64,000 nt of DNA from the NCBI RefSeq assembly GCF_000154705.2, contig NZ_CM002917.1:62001-126000 (forward strand), in the 5' to 3' direction. Both the position numbers and the translations under genes were made by a program. The DNA comes from Hoeflea phototrophica DFL-43. Lineage in GTDB: Bacteria > Pseudomonadota > Alphaproteobacteria > Rhizobiales > Rhizobiaceae. The notes under the pieces were generated by a model that was not told where the DNA came from, searched no databases, and saw only the letters and a list, made by a program, of their open reading frames with translations. This document shows, piece after piece, positions 19,409 to 29,080 of this stretch (within the stretch, counting starts at the first letter, position 1; every line of letters starts with the position of its first letter).

Positions 19409-19541
19409 TGTCTGGATTTTTCGGCTCGTCCCCCGCCGCTTCCAGACGAAGGACAAGGGCCTCCCCGCCCCCTCTTATGGTCCTTGTCCTGCCAATATGC
19501 CGCCATGGCCCTTCCCCTCCGGCCATGGCGGCTTTTCTTTT
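19409..19541 (+). ncRNA. Candidate small RNA with three C-rich-loop hairpins
   Basis: In the 375-base gap between polA and the M20 peptidase gene, three consecutive stems can be read. Stem 1 is GTCTGGA/TCCAGAC (19410-19416 with 19441-19447) with an inner CGGC/GCCG. Stem 2 is AGGACAAGG/CCTTGTCCT (19450-19458 with 19482-19490). Stem 3 is a 12-base-pair terminator stem (19499-19532) followed by TTTTCTTTT. All three loops are C/U-rich (TCGTCCCCC, CCTCCCCGCCCCCT, CTTCCCCTCC), as in rhizobial small RNAs whose loops pair with Shine-Dalgarno sequences. The family (ar14/suhB-like or another) is not established, and no clear promoter was found. Confidence 0.55.
19499..19541 (+). terminator. Rho-independent terminator of the candidate small RNA
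   Basis: A perfect 12-base-pair stem, GCCGCCATGGCC paired with GGCCATGGCGGC around a 10-base pyrimidine loop, is followed directly by TTTTCTTTT on the plus strand. It lies 62 bases before the peptidase start with no plus-strand gene before it, so it must end a non-coding or leader transcript. Confidence 0.8.
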
Positions 19542-19602
19542 GCCGCAGCAGGGTTCTAAGATCACCGCTTCTGATTCCCCATCCCGGAGCTTGGATCCTT
19601 CC

Positions 19603-20994
19603 ATGACAGACCTCAATGCCGTCCTTTCCGCAGCCGATGCCAATCTCGACGCGAGTCTCGAGAGACTGTTCGGGCTGTTGCGCATCCAGTCGATTTCAAC
19701 CGACCCCGCCTATGCTCCTGAATGCCGCCGCGCCGGGCAATGGCTTGTCGATGAACTCAATGGTCTGGGCTTTGATGCCAGCCTGCGTGACACCCCCGGC
19801 CATCCGATGGTCGTCGCCCATCACGATGGCGCCACGCCCGATGCACCGCATTATCTTTTCTATGGCCATTATGATGTGCAGCCGGTCGATCCGCTGGATC
19901 TGTGGACCGACCCGCCGTTCGAGCCTGCAATCAAGCAAATCGAACCGGGCCGCAAGGCAATCACCGGCCGGGGTGCGGCCGATGACAAGGGTCAGCTGAT
20001 GACATTTGTCGAGGCCTGCCGCGCCTGGAAGGCCGTCTCGGGAGCGTTGCCCTGCCGAATCACCATCCTGTTTGAGGGCGAGGAAGAGTCCGGTTCCCCC
20101 TCGCTCAGGCCGTTCCTCAAGGCCAATGCGGAGGAGCTGAAAGCGGAATGCGCACTGGTCTGCGACACCGGGATGTGGGACGCGAAAACACCGGCGATCT
20201 CGGTCGGGCTTCGCGGACTGGTCGGCGAGCAAGTCACCATCCATGCCGCAGACCGTGACCTGCATTCGGGTCTGTTTGGCGGTGCTGCGGCCAATCCACT
20301 GCATATCTTGTCGAAGATCCTCGCCGATCTTCATGGCGAAACCGGCCGGGTGACGCTTGAAGGTTTTTATGATGGCGTAACGGACACCCCTGCACAGATT
20401 CTCGCGAGCTGGGAGAGTCTCGGCAAGACGGCCGAAAGCTTTCTGGGAGAGGTTGGTCTGTCGGTTCCCGCAGGCGAGACCGGGCGGTCGGTGCTCGAGC
20501 AGACCTGGGCGCGGCCCACTGCGGAAGTCAACGGCATGTGGGGCGGCTACACCGGTGAGGGCTTCAAGACCGTGATCGCCGCCGAGGCCTCGGCAAAGGT
20601 TTCCTTCCGGCTTGTCGGGAAGCAGGATCCTGACCAGATCCGTGCCGCATTCCGCGCCCATGTCGAGGCGCGGCTCCCAGCCGATTGCAGCGCCAGCTTT
20701 GCCCCGCATGGCGGTTCGCCGGCGATCCAGCTGCCGTTTGATTCTCCGGTTGTCACCAAAGCGCGCAACGCGCTCACCGACGAGTGGCCGAACCCGGCTG
20801 TGATGATCGGCATGGGCGGTTCCATTCCGATTGTCGGGGATTTCCAGAACATTCTGGGACTTCAGTCCATGCTGTGTGGCTTCGGCCTGACAGATGACCG
20901 GATTCACTCACCCAACGAGAAATATGATCTGACTTCATTTGCAGGCGGAATACGGTCCTGGGTGCGCATTCTGGATGCGCTCTCGCGGAAGTGA
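19603..20994 (+). CDS. M20 family dipeptidase
   Basis: A 463-residue cytoplasmic zinc dipeptidase of the M20 family (PepV/carnosinase-like branch). Metal-site motifs are HYDVQPVDP (His and the following Asp), GRGAADDKGQ (bridging Asp) and EGEEESGSPS (catalytic Glu pair). The dimerisation (lid) domain lies in the middle, with HSGLFGGAAANP. I chose the ATG at 19603 (MTDLNAVLSAADANLDASLER) because the family begins there. The frame runs open 65 codons upstream, but that stretch is the candidate small RNA and its terminator, not protein. Confidence 0.9.
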   Translation: MTDLNAVLSAADANLDASLERLFGLLRIQSISTDPAYAPECRRAGQWLVDELNGLGFDASLRDTPGHPMVVAHHDGATPDAPHYLFYGHYDVQPVDPLDLWTDPPFEPAIKQIEPGRKAITGRGAADDKGQLMTFVEACRAWKAVSGALPCRITILFEGEEESGSPSLRPFLKANAEELKAECALVCDTGMWDAKTPAISVGLRGLVGEQVTIHAADRDLHSGLFGGAAANPLHILSKILADLHGETGRVTLEGFYDGVTDTPAQILASWESLGKTAESFLGEVGLSVPAGETGRSVLEQTWARPTAEVNGMWGGYTGEGFKTVIAAEASAKVSFRLVGKQDPDQIRAAFRAHVEARLPADCSASFAPHGGSPAIQLPFDSPVVTKARNALTDEWPNPAVMIGMGGSIPIVGDFQNILGLQSMLCGFGLTDDRIHSPNEKYDLTSFAGGIRSWVRILDALSRK

Positions 20995-21225
20995 CCGGAG
21001 CGTATGACGCTGCTTTGGTTTGCGGCGCCATCATATGAAATTCCTTAACCACCCCTTAAATCGTCGCATTTAGGGTGTTTTGCAGTCGCCTTGCGGTGCC
21101 AGAACGGGACAGGCCTCCGGTTCCGGCATTGCGGCGATGTCAAACACCGGATGTTGCGCGCGGTTGCCACTTGCTGCGCAAACGATCCGGGTCGAGACCC
21201 GCCCGAAACGGAACCCGGACCTTTC

Positions 21226-23409
21226 ATGCCGCGCAAGATCACCCCACAAAGCCGCATCGAACCGTCTTTTGAAAAGACCAGATCGAAATCGGCAAAGCGG
21301 ACCGTCGCTGACGAGCGTGTCGCCGGCAAATCTGCACCGGCCAAACGCCGCAAGAAACCGGCTTCCAAAGCGCGCAAGCCCAAGGCTCGTAATGGTCGAA
21401 GCCGCCTGGGCCGCGCGTTTCGTAGCTTGATCTATTGGAGTTTCGTGCTGGCCATCTGGGGCGGCATCGCCATTGCCGGTGTGGTGGCCTATTACGGTGC
21501 CCGCATGCCAAGTGCGGCCACCTGGTCGATCCCTGATCGCCCACCCAACGTCAAGATCGTTTCGGTTCGTGGCGAGGTCATGGCAAATCGCGGCGCAACC
21601 GGTGGTGAGGCGGTGCTTCTGGGCGACATGTCGCCCTACATTCCGCAAGCGGTGATTGCCATCGAGGACCGCCGCTTCTACTCGCATTTCGGCGTTGATC
21701 CGATCGGACTGGCCCGCGCCATGGTGGCCAATGTGAGCGCTGGTCGAATGGTCCAGGGCGGTTCGACGCTGACTCAGCAATTGGCCAAGAACCTGTTCCT
21801 GTCGCCCGAGCGCACAATTGAGCGAAAAGTTCAGGAAGTGCTTTTGTCGCTTTGGCTCGAGCATAAGTTCGCCAAGGATCAGATCCTTGAAATGTATCTC
21901 AACCGGGTCTTCTTCGGTTCCGGCGCCTATGGTGTCGAAGCAGCGTCGCGTCGCTATTTCCGCAAACCGGCCCGTGATGTGACGCTGGCCGAGGCAGCGC
22001 TGCTTGCCGGTCTTCTCAAGGCGCCGTCCCGGCTGTCGCCGGCGCGGAATCCGAAAGGTGCGGAAGAGCGCGCGCAGGTGGTTCTTGCAGCCATGCGCGA
22101 ACATGGCGTCGTCTCCGACCGTGAAATTGCCACCGCACTGACCAGTCCGCAAATCCGGGCCAAAAGCTATTGGACCGGATCAGAAAATTATGTGGCTGAT
22201 ATGGTCATGAAACGGCTGCCCGATCTGGTGGGACCCGTGACTGAGGATCTGGTGGTCGACACCACCATTGATTTCCACCTACAGCGCGAGGCCGAAAAAG
22301 CCTTGCGTGCGAGCCTTGAGGCCAATGGTGCGAAGCTTGCAGTCAGCCAGGGTGCGCTGGTTTCGGTTGATGGAACCGGTGCGGTGCGGGCGCTGATTGG
22401 AGGCCGTGAATATGCGACCAGCCAGTTTGACCGTGCCACCGAGGCCAAACGGCAGCCGGGTTCGGCCTTCAAGCCTTTCGTCTACGCCGCGGCGCTCGAA
22501 CAAGGCCGGACGCCCCTCTCGGTGCGCAATGATGCGCCGGTCAGGATCGGCAAATGGACGCCGGAAAACTACGATGGCAAGTACCGCGGCGCGGTCACGC
22601 TGTCGGATGCGCTGACCTTTTCGCTCAACACTGTGGCGGCGCAACTGGCGATGGAGGTCGGACCCAAAACGGTGGTGCAGACAGCCCGGCGGCTGGGCAT
22701 CGAAGCCGATATGAAAGCCAACGCCTCGATCGCGCTGGGAACCTCCGAAGTTACCCTGATGGAGCTCACGGCGGCCTATGCCCCATTCATGAATGGCGGC
22801 TACAAGGCCACACCGCACGTGATCCGCCGCGTCTCCACCCAGGATGGAAAGGTGCTTTACGAGAACACCTATGACAATCCGCCTCGGGTGATTGATCCAC
22901 TGGTTGCCGCAATGATGAACCAGATGCTGGTTCGTGTCGTCAGTGAAGGCACAGGCAAGAAGGCCGGACTGGATGGCTGGATGGCAGCAGGCAAGACCGG
23001 CACCAGCCAGTCATTCCGCGATGCCCTGTTCGTCGGATACACGGCAAACCTGGCAACAGGGGTGTGGTTCGGAAACGATAATGGTGCGCCGATGAAAAAG
23101 GTTACCGGTGGCGCGCTTCCGGCCCAAACCTGGAAAACCTTCATGCAGGCCGCTCACAAGGGTTTGCCGGCAGTGCGCTTGCCGCTTGCCGGTCCGGTTC
23201 CACCGGTATCGATTGGAGGCTCATCGATAGCTGAGGATGATCCGGTGGCAGGCCTGATGCGCGATCTGATTCCCATCCCCTTGTCGCGTGATTCGACTGG
23301 AGCGACCGGAGACAGCCCGCTGGTCCCGCCGGCTGATGTGGGGGTCTCGCCGCAACCCGGTGGCAATGCTCCCCGCACAACCCTTCTCGATATCCTTATG
23401 GGGAACTAG
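21226..23409 (+). CDS. Class A penicillin-binding protein (transglycosylase/transpeptidase)
   Basis: A 727-residue bifunctional peptidoglycan synthase at the inner membrane. It has a Lys/Arg-rich cytoplasmic tail, one membrane anchor (LIYWSFVLAIWGGIAIAGVV) and a glycosyltransferase domain with catalytic Glu in IEDRRFYSHFGVD plus GGSTLTQQLAKNL. The transpeptidase domain has SxxK in GSAFKPF, SxN in SLNTVAAQ and KTG in AGKTGTSQ. The length is shorter than E. coli PBP1a and the OB insertion is not obvious. The ATG at 21226 is preferred; an upstream frame to 21091 lacks support. The tail ends in a Pro-rich periplasmic extension. Confidence 0.92.
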   Translation: MPRKITPQSRIEPSFEKTRSKSAKRTVADERVAGKSAPAKRRKKPASKARKPKARNGRSRLGRAFRSLIYWSFVLAIWGGIAIAGVVAYYGARMPSAATWSIPDRPPNVKIVSVRGEVMANRGATGGEAVLLGDMSPYIPQAVIAIEDRRFYSHFGVDPIGLARAMVANVSAGRMVQGGSTLTQQLAKNLFLSPERTIERKVQEVLLSLWLEHKFAKDQILEMYLNRVFFGSGAYGVEAASRRYFRKPARDVTLAEAALLAGLLKAPSRLSPARNPKGAEERAQVVLAAMREHGVVSDREIATALTSPQIRAKSYWTGSENYVADMVMKRLPDLVGPVTEDLVVDTTIDFHLQREAEKALRASLEANGAKLAVSQGALVSVDGTGAVRALIGGREYATSQFDRATEAKRQPGSAFKPFVYAAALEQGRTPLSVRNDAPVRIGKWTPENYDGKYRGAVTLSDALTFSLNTVAAQLAMEVGPKTVVQTARRLGIEADMKANASIALGTSEVTLMELTAAYAPFMNGGYKATPHVIRRVSTQDGKVLYENTYDNPPRVIDPLVAAMMNQMLVRVVSEGTGKKAGLDGWMAAGKTGTSQSFRDALFVGYTANLATGVWFGNDNGAPMKKVTGGALPAQTWKTFMQAAHKGLPAVRLPLAGPVPPVSIGGSSIAEDDPVAGLMRDLIPIPLSRDSTGATGDSPLVPPADVGVSPQPGGNAPRTTLLDILMGN

Positions 23410-23726
23410 GGCCGGGACAGCGGGCGCATTGTCCTCCAATCCCGGAGAAGCGGTCTACCGCGCTTCAAAAAAGTGCGGTTTGATCCAAAAAACAGGCCGT
23501 CATCAATAATCAGACCTGTTGCGGGCGCTTGCAGTCTGGAAGTGACATTCTTATATACCCCCCAACGCTTCCGGCATCAGTGTTATGGAAACAGACTGTG
23601 CCCAGGCAGCGCAAACGGACAAGACATGGAAAATCATGCCGTCCGCTTCTTAGTATTGTCCCGTTAGGGGCTGTCGAATGGAACGCCTGACCGGGTCCCG
23701 GCAGCTCGCTTCAAGGAGAAAGTAAC
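23410..23726. other. 317-base gap holding the dnaK promoter and leader
   Basis: No coding gene is seen. The first ~110 bases are unremarkable. A partial inverted repeat AACAGG...CCTGTT lies near 23489-23520 and has no T-run. A clear promoter is at 23529-23557, followed by a leader of about 165 bases to the dnaK ribosome site (AAGGAG). No CIRCE element (TTAGCACTC-N9-GAGTGCTAA) is present, so HrcA control of dnaK is unlikely here. Confidence 0.6.
23529..23557 (+). promoter_or_regulatory. dnaK promoter
   Basis: TTGCAG (23529-23534) and TATATA (23552-23557) are separated by 17 bases, upstream of dnaK. The -35 lies in CTTGCAG and the -10 is followed by a C-run (TATATACCCCCC). This could serve the housekeeping or the heat-shock (RpoH) sigma factor of alphaproteobacteria; the sequence alone does not decide. 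Confidence 0.55.
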
Positions 23727-25646
23727 ATGGCGAAAGTAATCGGAATCGACCTCGGAACCACCAATTCGTGCGTCGCAGTGATGGATGGCAAGGATGCCCG
23801 CGTGATCGAAAACGCGGAAGGCTCCCGTACCACGCCCTCGATGGTGGCATTTAGTGAAGATGGTGAGCGTCTGGTCGGCCAGCCGGCCAAACGACAGGCG
23901 GTCACCAACCCGGAAAACACCCTTTTTGCAGTCAAGCGCCTTATCGGCCGCCGCTACGAAGACAAGGCCGTGACCAAGGACAAGGAACTTGTCCCCTTCA
24001 AGATCAGCCGTGGCGACAATGGCGATGCCTGGGTCGAAGCAAATGGCGAGAGCTATTCGCCTGCACAGATCTCGGCCATGATCCTTCAGAAGATGAAGGA
24101 AACCGCCGAATCCTATCTTGGTGAGAGCGTCGACAAGGCCGTTATCACCGTTCCTGCCTACTTCAACGACGCCCAGCGGCAGGCCACCAAGGACGCCGGC
24201 AAGATTGCCGGACTTGAAGTGCTCCGCATCATCAACGAGCCGACAGCTGCTGCACTGGCCTATGGTCTGGACAAGACCGAAGGCAAGACGATTGCAGTCT
24301 ACGACCTTGGCGGCGGCACCTTCGACGTCTCCATTCTCGAAATCGGCGATGGCGTCTTTGAAGTGAAGTCGACCAATGGCGACACCTTCCTGGGCGGTGA
24401 AGACTTCGACATGCGCCTGGTCGGCTATCTGGCCGACGAATTCAAGAAGGATCAGGGCATTGATCTGAAGAAGGACAAGCTCGCGCTGCAGCGCCTCAAG
24501 GAAGCTGCCGAAAAAGCCAAGATCGAGCTGTCTTCGGCATCGCAGACCGAAATCAACCTGCCCTTCATCACCGCTGATGCGTCCGGTCCGAAGCACCTGA
24601 CATTGAAGCTGACCCGGTCGAAGTTCGAAAGCCTTGTCGACGATTTTGTCCAGCGCACCATCGCGCCGTGCAAGGCCGCGCTCAAGGACGCCGGTCTGCA
24701 GGCTGCAGAAATCGACGAAGTGGTGCTGGTTGGCGGCATGACCCGCATGCCCAAGATCCAGGAAGTGGTGAAGCAGTTCTTCGGCAAGGATCCGCATAAG
24801 GGCGTGAACCCGGATGAAGTTGTTGCCATGGGTGCTGCCATCCAGGCCGGCGTTCTCCAGGGTGACGTCAAGGACGTGCTGCTTCTCGATGTGACCCCGC
24901 TGTCGCTCGGAATCGAAACGCTTGGCGGTGTCTTCACCCGCCTGATCGACCGCAACACCACGATCCCGACCAAGAAGTCCCAGGTTTTCTCCACCGCTGA
25001 AGACAACCAGAATGCGGTGACGATCCGGGTCTTCCAGGGCGAGCGTGAAATGGCTGCCGACAACAAGATGCTGGGTCAGTTCGATCTGGTCGGTATCCCG
25101 CCCGCACCGCGTGGCGTGCCGCAGATCGAGGTCACCTTCGACATCGATGCCAATGGCATCGTCAACGTGTCGGCCAAGGACAAGGGCACCGGCAAGGAGC
25201 ACCAGATCCGCATTCAGGCCTCTGGCGGCCTGTCCGACAGCGACATCGAGGCGATGATCAAGGAAGCTGAAACCAACGCCGAGGCCGATAAGAAGCGTCG
25301 CGCTGTGGTGGAAGCCAAGAACCAGGGCGAAAGTCTGGTCCATTCCTCGGAGCAGTCGCTCAAGGACTATGGCGACAAGGTCTCCGAAGAAGATCGCACT
25401 GCGATTGCCAATGCCATTGCCGCATTGAAGGCTGCAGTGGAAGCTGAAGAGCCGGACGCAGAGGACATTCAGGCCAAGAGCCAGACACTGATGGAAGTGT
25501 CGATGAAGCTTGGCCAGGCGATGTACGAGCAAAACCAGGCCGAAGCTGAAGCCGAGGACGGTGCCGAGGGTGGCTCCGACGACAAGGTCGTCGACGCAGA
25601 CTTCGAAGAGGTCAAGGACGACGACGATCAGAAGAAGTCGGCCTAA
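23727..25646 (+). CDS. dnaK: Molecular chaperone DnaK (Hsp70)
   Basis: A 639-residue ATP-driven protein-folding chaperone, working with DnaJ (encoded downstream) and GrpE. The ATPase domain starts [17 protein letters not shown], with the second phosphate motif [15 protein letters not shown] and the adenosine motif [14 protein letters not shown]. The interdomain linker [18 protein letters not shown] is intact. The acidic C-terminal tail is standard. A strong AAGGAG lies 8 bases before the ATG. Unlike in most relatives, dnaJ does not follow directly; a terminator and an acyltransferase gene intervene. Confidence 0.99.
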   Translation: MAKVIGIDLGTTNSCVAVMDGKDARVIENAEGSRTTPSMVAFSEDGERLVGQPAKRQAVTNPENTLFAVKRLIGRRYEDKAVTKDKELVPFKISRGDNGDAWVEANGESYSPAQISAMILQKMKETAESYLGESVDKAVITVPAYFNDAQRQATKDAGKIAGLEVLRIINEPTAAALAYGLDKTEGKTIAVYDLGGGTFDVSILEIGDGVFEVKSTNGDTFLGGEDFDMRLVGYLADEFKKDQGIDLKKDKLALQRLKEAAEKAKIELSSASQTEINLPFITADASGPKHLTLKLTRSKFESLVDDFVQRTIAPCKAALKDAGLQAAEIDEVVLVGGMTRMPKIQEVVKQFFGKDPHKGVNPDEVVAMGAAIQAGVLQGDVKDVLLLDVTPLSLGIETLGGVFTRLIDRNTTIPTKKSQVFSTAEDNQNAVTIRVFQGEREMAADNKMLGQFDLVGIPPAPRGVPQIEVTFDIDANGIVNVSAKDKGTGKEHQIRIQASGGLSDSDIEAMIKEAETNAEADKKRRAVVEAKNQGESLVHSSEQSLKDYGDKVSEEDRTAIANAIAALKAAVEAEEPDAEDIQAKSQTLMEVSMKLGQAMYEQNQAEAEAEDGAEGGSDDKVVDADFEEVKDDDDQKKSA

Positions 25647-25673
25647 GTATCAATAAGCGCAGAAAACAGTCAG

Positions 25674-25698
25674 AGGGTGCCCGGAAGGGCACCCTTTT
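25674..25698 (+). terminator. Terminator after dnaK
   Basis: A perfect 9-base-pair stem AGGGTGCCC / GGGCACCCT closes on a GGAA tetraloop and is followed by a short T-run (TTTT). It should stop most dnaK transcripts before the acyltransferase gene. Confidence 0.8.
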
Positions 25699-25804
25699 CG
25701 CGTTAATACTAACAGACGAAAGTTCGCAGCGGTTGCTTGTTTTGTGATCCTTTTCTGATCTACAGACCCGGTTTGCTCATAGAATGATTGGTGAGGCGGG
25801 CGGG

Positions 25805-26902
25805 ATGAAACAGAACTATCGGTTGTTTGGCGCATGGCGCTTGCTGGCTGCGTTGCTCGTGATGGCTTATCATTTCGCCCATCATGCCCCCAACCCTGAT
25901 CCGATTACGGACTGGTTCGAGCATATGCTTCCTTTGCTCGACATGTTCTTCATAATGTCAGGGTTCCTGATCTTCGAGCATTACGGAGCCATGAGGAACG
26001 ACCGGGACCACTACGTCCGCTTTCTGATCAAGCGTCTGGCGCGGCTGTATCCGCTGCATTTAGCGACATTGTCCGTCTTTGTCCTGTTTGCCATTGCCAT
26101 CCATGCGGGACTGCTGTCGTCACAGGGTGCGGACAGCCGCTACAATCTGATGGCGCTGCCCTCGAATCTGCTTTTGCTACAGGCGTGGGGCGTCAATTCG
26201 GAGCTGACCTTCAATTATGTGTCCTGGTCTTTGTCCGGGGAATGGTTTGCCTATCTTCTGTTCCCACTGGTGCTGTTCGCTTTCTCGTCGGGACGGGTTT
26301 GGGGGCTTGCCTTGCTGTTGGCATTCTTCGTCGCGATCCTCGAATTCCTCGATCGGGGGGCGACGGAAAAATACGACTTCTGGTTCAACACCAAGCTTTG
26401 GGCTGCCTATCGTATTGCCGCAGACTTTGTGTTTGGAGCAATGCTGTGCGCCATTGCACGGCAATTGGACGTGCCGCGCCATAGCCAGCTCTTGGCATGG
26501 AGTATTTTGGGCCTGGTTTTCGTCGCCATGTTCTCAGATGCGAACATCTATCTTATCCTCGGGCTCTTTGGCGTTGCCATCGTTCTGGCCGCTCTTGCGG
26601 ATAAAACAGGTGGCGATGAAACCGCCTGGTTGAATCCTGCCGCGTCCGTGATGGCTGTGTCCTTCGGGATCTACCTTTGGCATCCTGTGATTGAACTCTT
26701 CGCCTATTCGCTGATCTGGAACCGCATTCTTGGTATCGACGACCCGCTCCTTTTCTGGCTGTTCATGCCGATTCCTGCACTGGCAACAATCATGGTTGCA
26801 TTGTACTCAGCCCGTTACCTTGAGCGGCCGGCTGGCAAATGGATTGAGAGATCCCTGACGAAAGCTTGGTCAGAGCGTGTCCTGGAGCGGAAAACAGCCT
26901 GA
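25805..26902 (+). CDS. Acyltransferase family 3 membrane protein (OafA-like)
   Basis: A ~365-residue inner-membrane protein with about ten hydrophobic segments, of the acyltransferase-3 family that O-acetylates or otherwise acylates surface polysaccharides and lipids. It opens [20 protein letters not shown], which carries the conserved Arg and His of the family, followed by [13 protein letters not shown]. The start is taken at the second ATG (25805), 8 bases after GGTGAGG; the first ATG (25784) lacks a ribosome site. It sits between dnaK and dnaJ behind the dnaK terminator, which suggests later insertion. Its acceptor molecule is unknown. Confidence 0.85.
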   Translation: MKQNYRLFGAWRLLAALLVMAYHFAHHAPNPDPITDWFEHMLPLLDMFFIMSGFLIFEHYGAMRNDRDHYVRFLIKRLARLYPLHLATLSVFVLFAIAIHAGLLSSQGADSRYNLMALPSNLLLLQAWGVNSELTFNYVSWSLSGEWFAYLLFPLVLFAFSSGRVWGLALLLAFFVAILEFLDRGATEKYDFWFNTKLWAAYRIAADFVFGAMLCAIARQLDVPRHSQLLAWSILGLVFVAMFSDANIYLILGLFGVAIVLAALADKTGGDETAWLNPAASVMAVSFGIYLWHPVIELFAYSLIWNRILGIDDPLLFWLFMPIPALATIMVALYSARYLERPAGKWIERSLTKAWSERVLERKTA

Positions 26903-27086
26903 AACACGGCAATATCTTCCATCCTTTCATTGCCGGGGCTGGAAATTTTTCCAGTCAATGACTACATCTCGCTCAAAGCAAAAGTCCTGCCCGCTTGTTC
27001 GCGGCTTCAAACAACAAGAGTCTTCTGCGTCCCGGTTGCCTCACGGTTCATCTGCTGGACGCCCCGGAAAAGAGATAACGGATACA

Positions 27087-28232
27087 ATGGCCAAGCCAGA
27101 CTTCTATGAAACGCTTGGTGTGGCGCGCGGCGCCGACGAGAAAGAGCTCAAGAGCGCTTTCCGCAAGCTTGCCATGAAATACCATCCGGACAAGAATCCG
27201 GACGACGCTGATGCCGAACGCAAGTTCAAGGAGATCAACGAGGCTTACGAGTTCTTGAAGGACCCCCAGAAGCGCGCGGCCTATGACCGTTTTGGCCATG
27301 CTGCCTTCGAGCAGGGTGGCCCCGGCGGCATGGGCGGAGGTGGGTTCGGTGCCGGCGGTGGCGGCGGATTCTCCGATATCTTCGAGGACATCTTCGGCGA
27401 GATGATGGGGGGTGGCCGCGGCCGTCGTTCATCCGGCGGGCGCGAGCGTGGAGCAGATCTGCGCTACAACATGGAGATCTCTCTGGAAGAGGCCTATGCC
27501 GGCAAGACAGCGCAGATCCGTGTTCCGACCTCAATCACTTGCGATACGTGCACCGGATCGGGCGCGAAGCCCGGCACCCAGCCTTCGACCTGTTCCACCT
27601 GCGGTGGATCGGGACGTGTTCGTGCTGCGCAAGGCTTCTTCTCCATCGAGCGTACCTGTCCAACGTGCCACGGACGTGGCCAGACCATCACCGACCCGTG
27701 CACCAAATGCTCCGGTCAGGGGCGGGTGACCGAAGAGCGCTCGTTGTCGGTCAACATTCCAGCCGGAATCGAGGACGGAACCCGGATCCGGCTCGCAGGC
27801 GAAGGTGAAGCCGGCATGCGCGGCGGGCCGACCGGAGACCTGTATATTTTCCTCTCGGTGCGGCCGCATGCAGTTTTCCAGCGCGAAGGCGCTGATCTGT
27901 TTTGCACAGTCCCGATCTCGATGACGACGGCGGCACTCGGCGGCAAGTTCGACATCACCACAATGGACGGGGCCCGCTCGCGTGTCACCGTTCCTGAGGG
28001 CACCCAGCCTGGCAAGGAGCTCAGGTTGCGTGGCAAAGGGATGCCGGTGTTGCGATCGGCGCAGTTCGGAGATCTCTACATCCGGATCACAATCGAGACA
28101 CCGCAGAAACTGTCCAAGCGCCAGCGTGAGCTGCTGGAAGAGTTCCAGGAACTGTCCTCCAAGGAGAACAGCCCCGAATCGGCCGGCTTCTTTTCGCGGA
28201 TGAAAGGGTTCTTTGACACGCTGACGGATTGA
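27087..28232 (+). CDS. dnaJ: Co-chaperone DnaJ (Hsp40)
   Basis: A 381-residue type I J-protein that delivers clients to DnaK and stimulates its ATPase. The J-domain (residues 1-70) has the HPD motif in [12 protein letters not shown] Gly/Phe-rich region follows, then four zinc-binding CxxCxGxG repeats ([32 protein letters not shown]) and the C-terminal substrate domains. The ATG at 27087 begins the family sequence; the frame runs open to 26877 but overlaps the acyltransferase. Because of the dnaK terminator and 1.4-kb spacing, dnaJ probably needs its own promoter or read-through. Confidence 0.98.
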   Translation: MAKPDFYETLGVARGADEKELKSAFRKLAMKYHPDKNPDDADAERKFKEINEAYEFLKDPQKRAAYDRFGHAAFEQGGPGGMGGGGFGAGGGGGFSDIFEDIFGEMMGGGRGRRSSGGRERGADLRYNMEISLEEAYAGKTAQIRVPTSITCDTCTGSGAKPGTQPSTCSTCGGSGRVRAAQGFFSIERTCPTCHGRGQTITDPCTKCSGQGRVTEERSLSVNIPAGIEDGTRIRLAGEGEAGMRGGPTGDLYIFLSVRPHAVFQREGADLFCTVPISMTTAALGGKFDITTMDGARSRVTVPEGTQPGKELRLRGKGMPVLRSAQFGDLYIRITIETPQKLSKRQRELLEEFQELSSKENSPESAGFFSRMKGFFDTLTD

Positions 28233-28331
28233 CACAGCTGCCCCAGAGCACATCTTATGCACTGGGTGGGTTGGGGTGCCGGAAACAGGTTTTCCGGTGC
28301 TGTATTGGGGCCACCTTGGAGGGCACCTCGC

Positions 28332-28928
28332 GTGACCATGAACTTTCCCCGGCGTTTTGCAGAACACTTTGATGAGGAAATCCGGTTTTTCAGAACCTGG
28401 ATGAACGGGCCCAGAAACACTGGCGCCATCCTTCCCACATCCACCATTGCCGCCCGCTCCATGGCATCTCTTGTAGAGCCGGCTTCCGGCTTGCCTGTCC
28501 TCGAGCTTGGTCCCGGTACAGGTGTGATTACGCGGGCCATTCTTGATCGCGGTGTAGAGCCTTCCAACCTTATGTCGGTTGAATTTTGTGCGGAGTTTCA
28601 TGCGCGTCTGATGCTGGACCTGCCTCGGGTCAACTTTATCCACGGCAATGCATTTGACCTGGACACGACACTTGGTGAAAATCGCAAGCTCGAATTTGAT
28701 TGCGTCATTTCCGGCATTCCGCTGCTCAATTTTCCGGTCTCTGACCGGCTGATGCTGCTTGAGGATCTGCTTGATCGCCTGCCCGCCGGCCGGCCGGTGG
28801 TGCAGTTCTCCTACGGGCTGGCCTCACCGGTGCCTGCGCAAAGCGGTAGCTTTGAGGTCATCCATCATGACTTCGTCATGCGCAACGTCCCCCCGGCGCG
28901 GATCTGGCTCTATCGCAGAGGAGCGTAG
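28332..28928 (+). CDS. pmtA: Phospholipid N-methyltransferase PmtA
   Basis: A ~198-residue SAM-dependent methyltransferase that would convert phosphatidylethanolamine to phosphatidylcholine at the membrane surface. SAM motif I is VLELGPGTGVIT, and the N-terminal RRFAEHFDEEIRFFRTWMNGP helix is typical of the rhizobial/Rhodobacter PmtA group. The GTG at 28332 is 8 bases after GGAGGG; the ATG two codons later (28338) is 14 bases away and is the alternative. A dnaKJ-pmtA neighbourhood is known in Bradyrhizobium, which supports the assignment. Confidence 0.82.
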   Translation: MTMNFPRRFAEHFDEEIRFFRTWMNGPRNTGAILPTSTIAARSMASLVEPASGLPVLELGPGTGVITRAILDRGVEPSNLMSVEFCAEFHARLMLDLPRVNFIHGNAFDLDTTLGENRKLEFDCVISGIPLLNFPVSDRLMLLEDLLDRLPAGRPVVQFSYGLASPVPAQSGSFEVIHHDFVMRNVPPARIWLYRRGA

Positions 28929-28999
28929 CGTCGCCCTTCCAAACCCGGGGTATGGACGATGATGTCAGGCACGTTGGATCAGCATGGCCCGCCCATCTG

Positions 29000-29027
29000 T
29001 TTACGGCTTAACCTTGACGCCTATATA
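29000..29027 (+). promoter_or_regulatory. Possible promoter of the FMN reductase-pyrF segment
   Basis: TTTACG and TATATA are separated by 16 bases, 54 bases before the start of the FMN reductase gene. This is a plausible housekeeping promoter, judged by eye only. Confidence 0.35.
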
Positions 29028-29080
29028 GGCAAACAAGCCCTTTTTCCCGACTGCCAGGCCGTCCCCAAATCGGAGATCCC

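Noticed and set aside
19696-20907. 403-residue minus-strand open frame within the M20 dipeptidase
   Set aside because: Shadow frame; the dipeptidase motifs on the plus strand are unambiguous.
21070-22152. 360-residue minus-strand open frame over the penicillin-binding protein
   Set aside because: Shadow frame without ribosome site or domains.
21226-23409. Monofunctional transglycosylase or PBP1C assignment
   Set aside because: Both catalytic domains are complete, and the C-terminal PBP1C domain is not visible, so the general class A name is safer.
23664-25532. 622-residue open frame on the minus strand inside dnaK
   Set aside because: Long antisense frames are a well-known codon-bias effect in dnaK genes of GC-rich bacteria. 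It has no recognisable domain, and the sense gene is beyond doubt.
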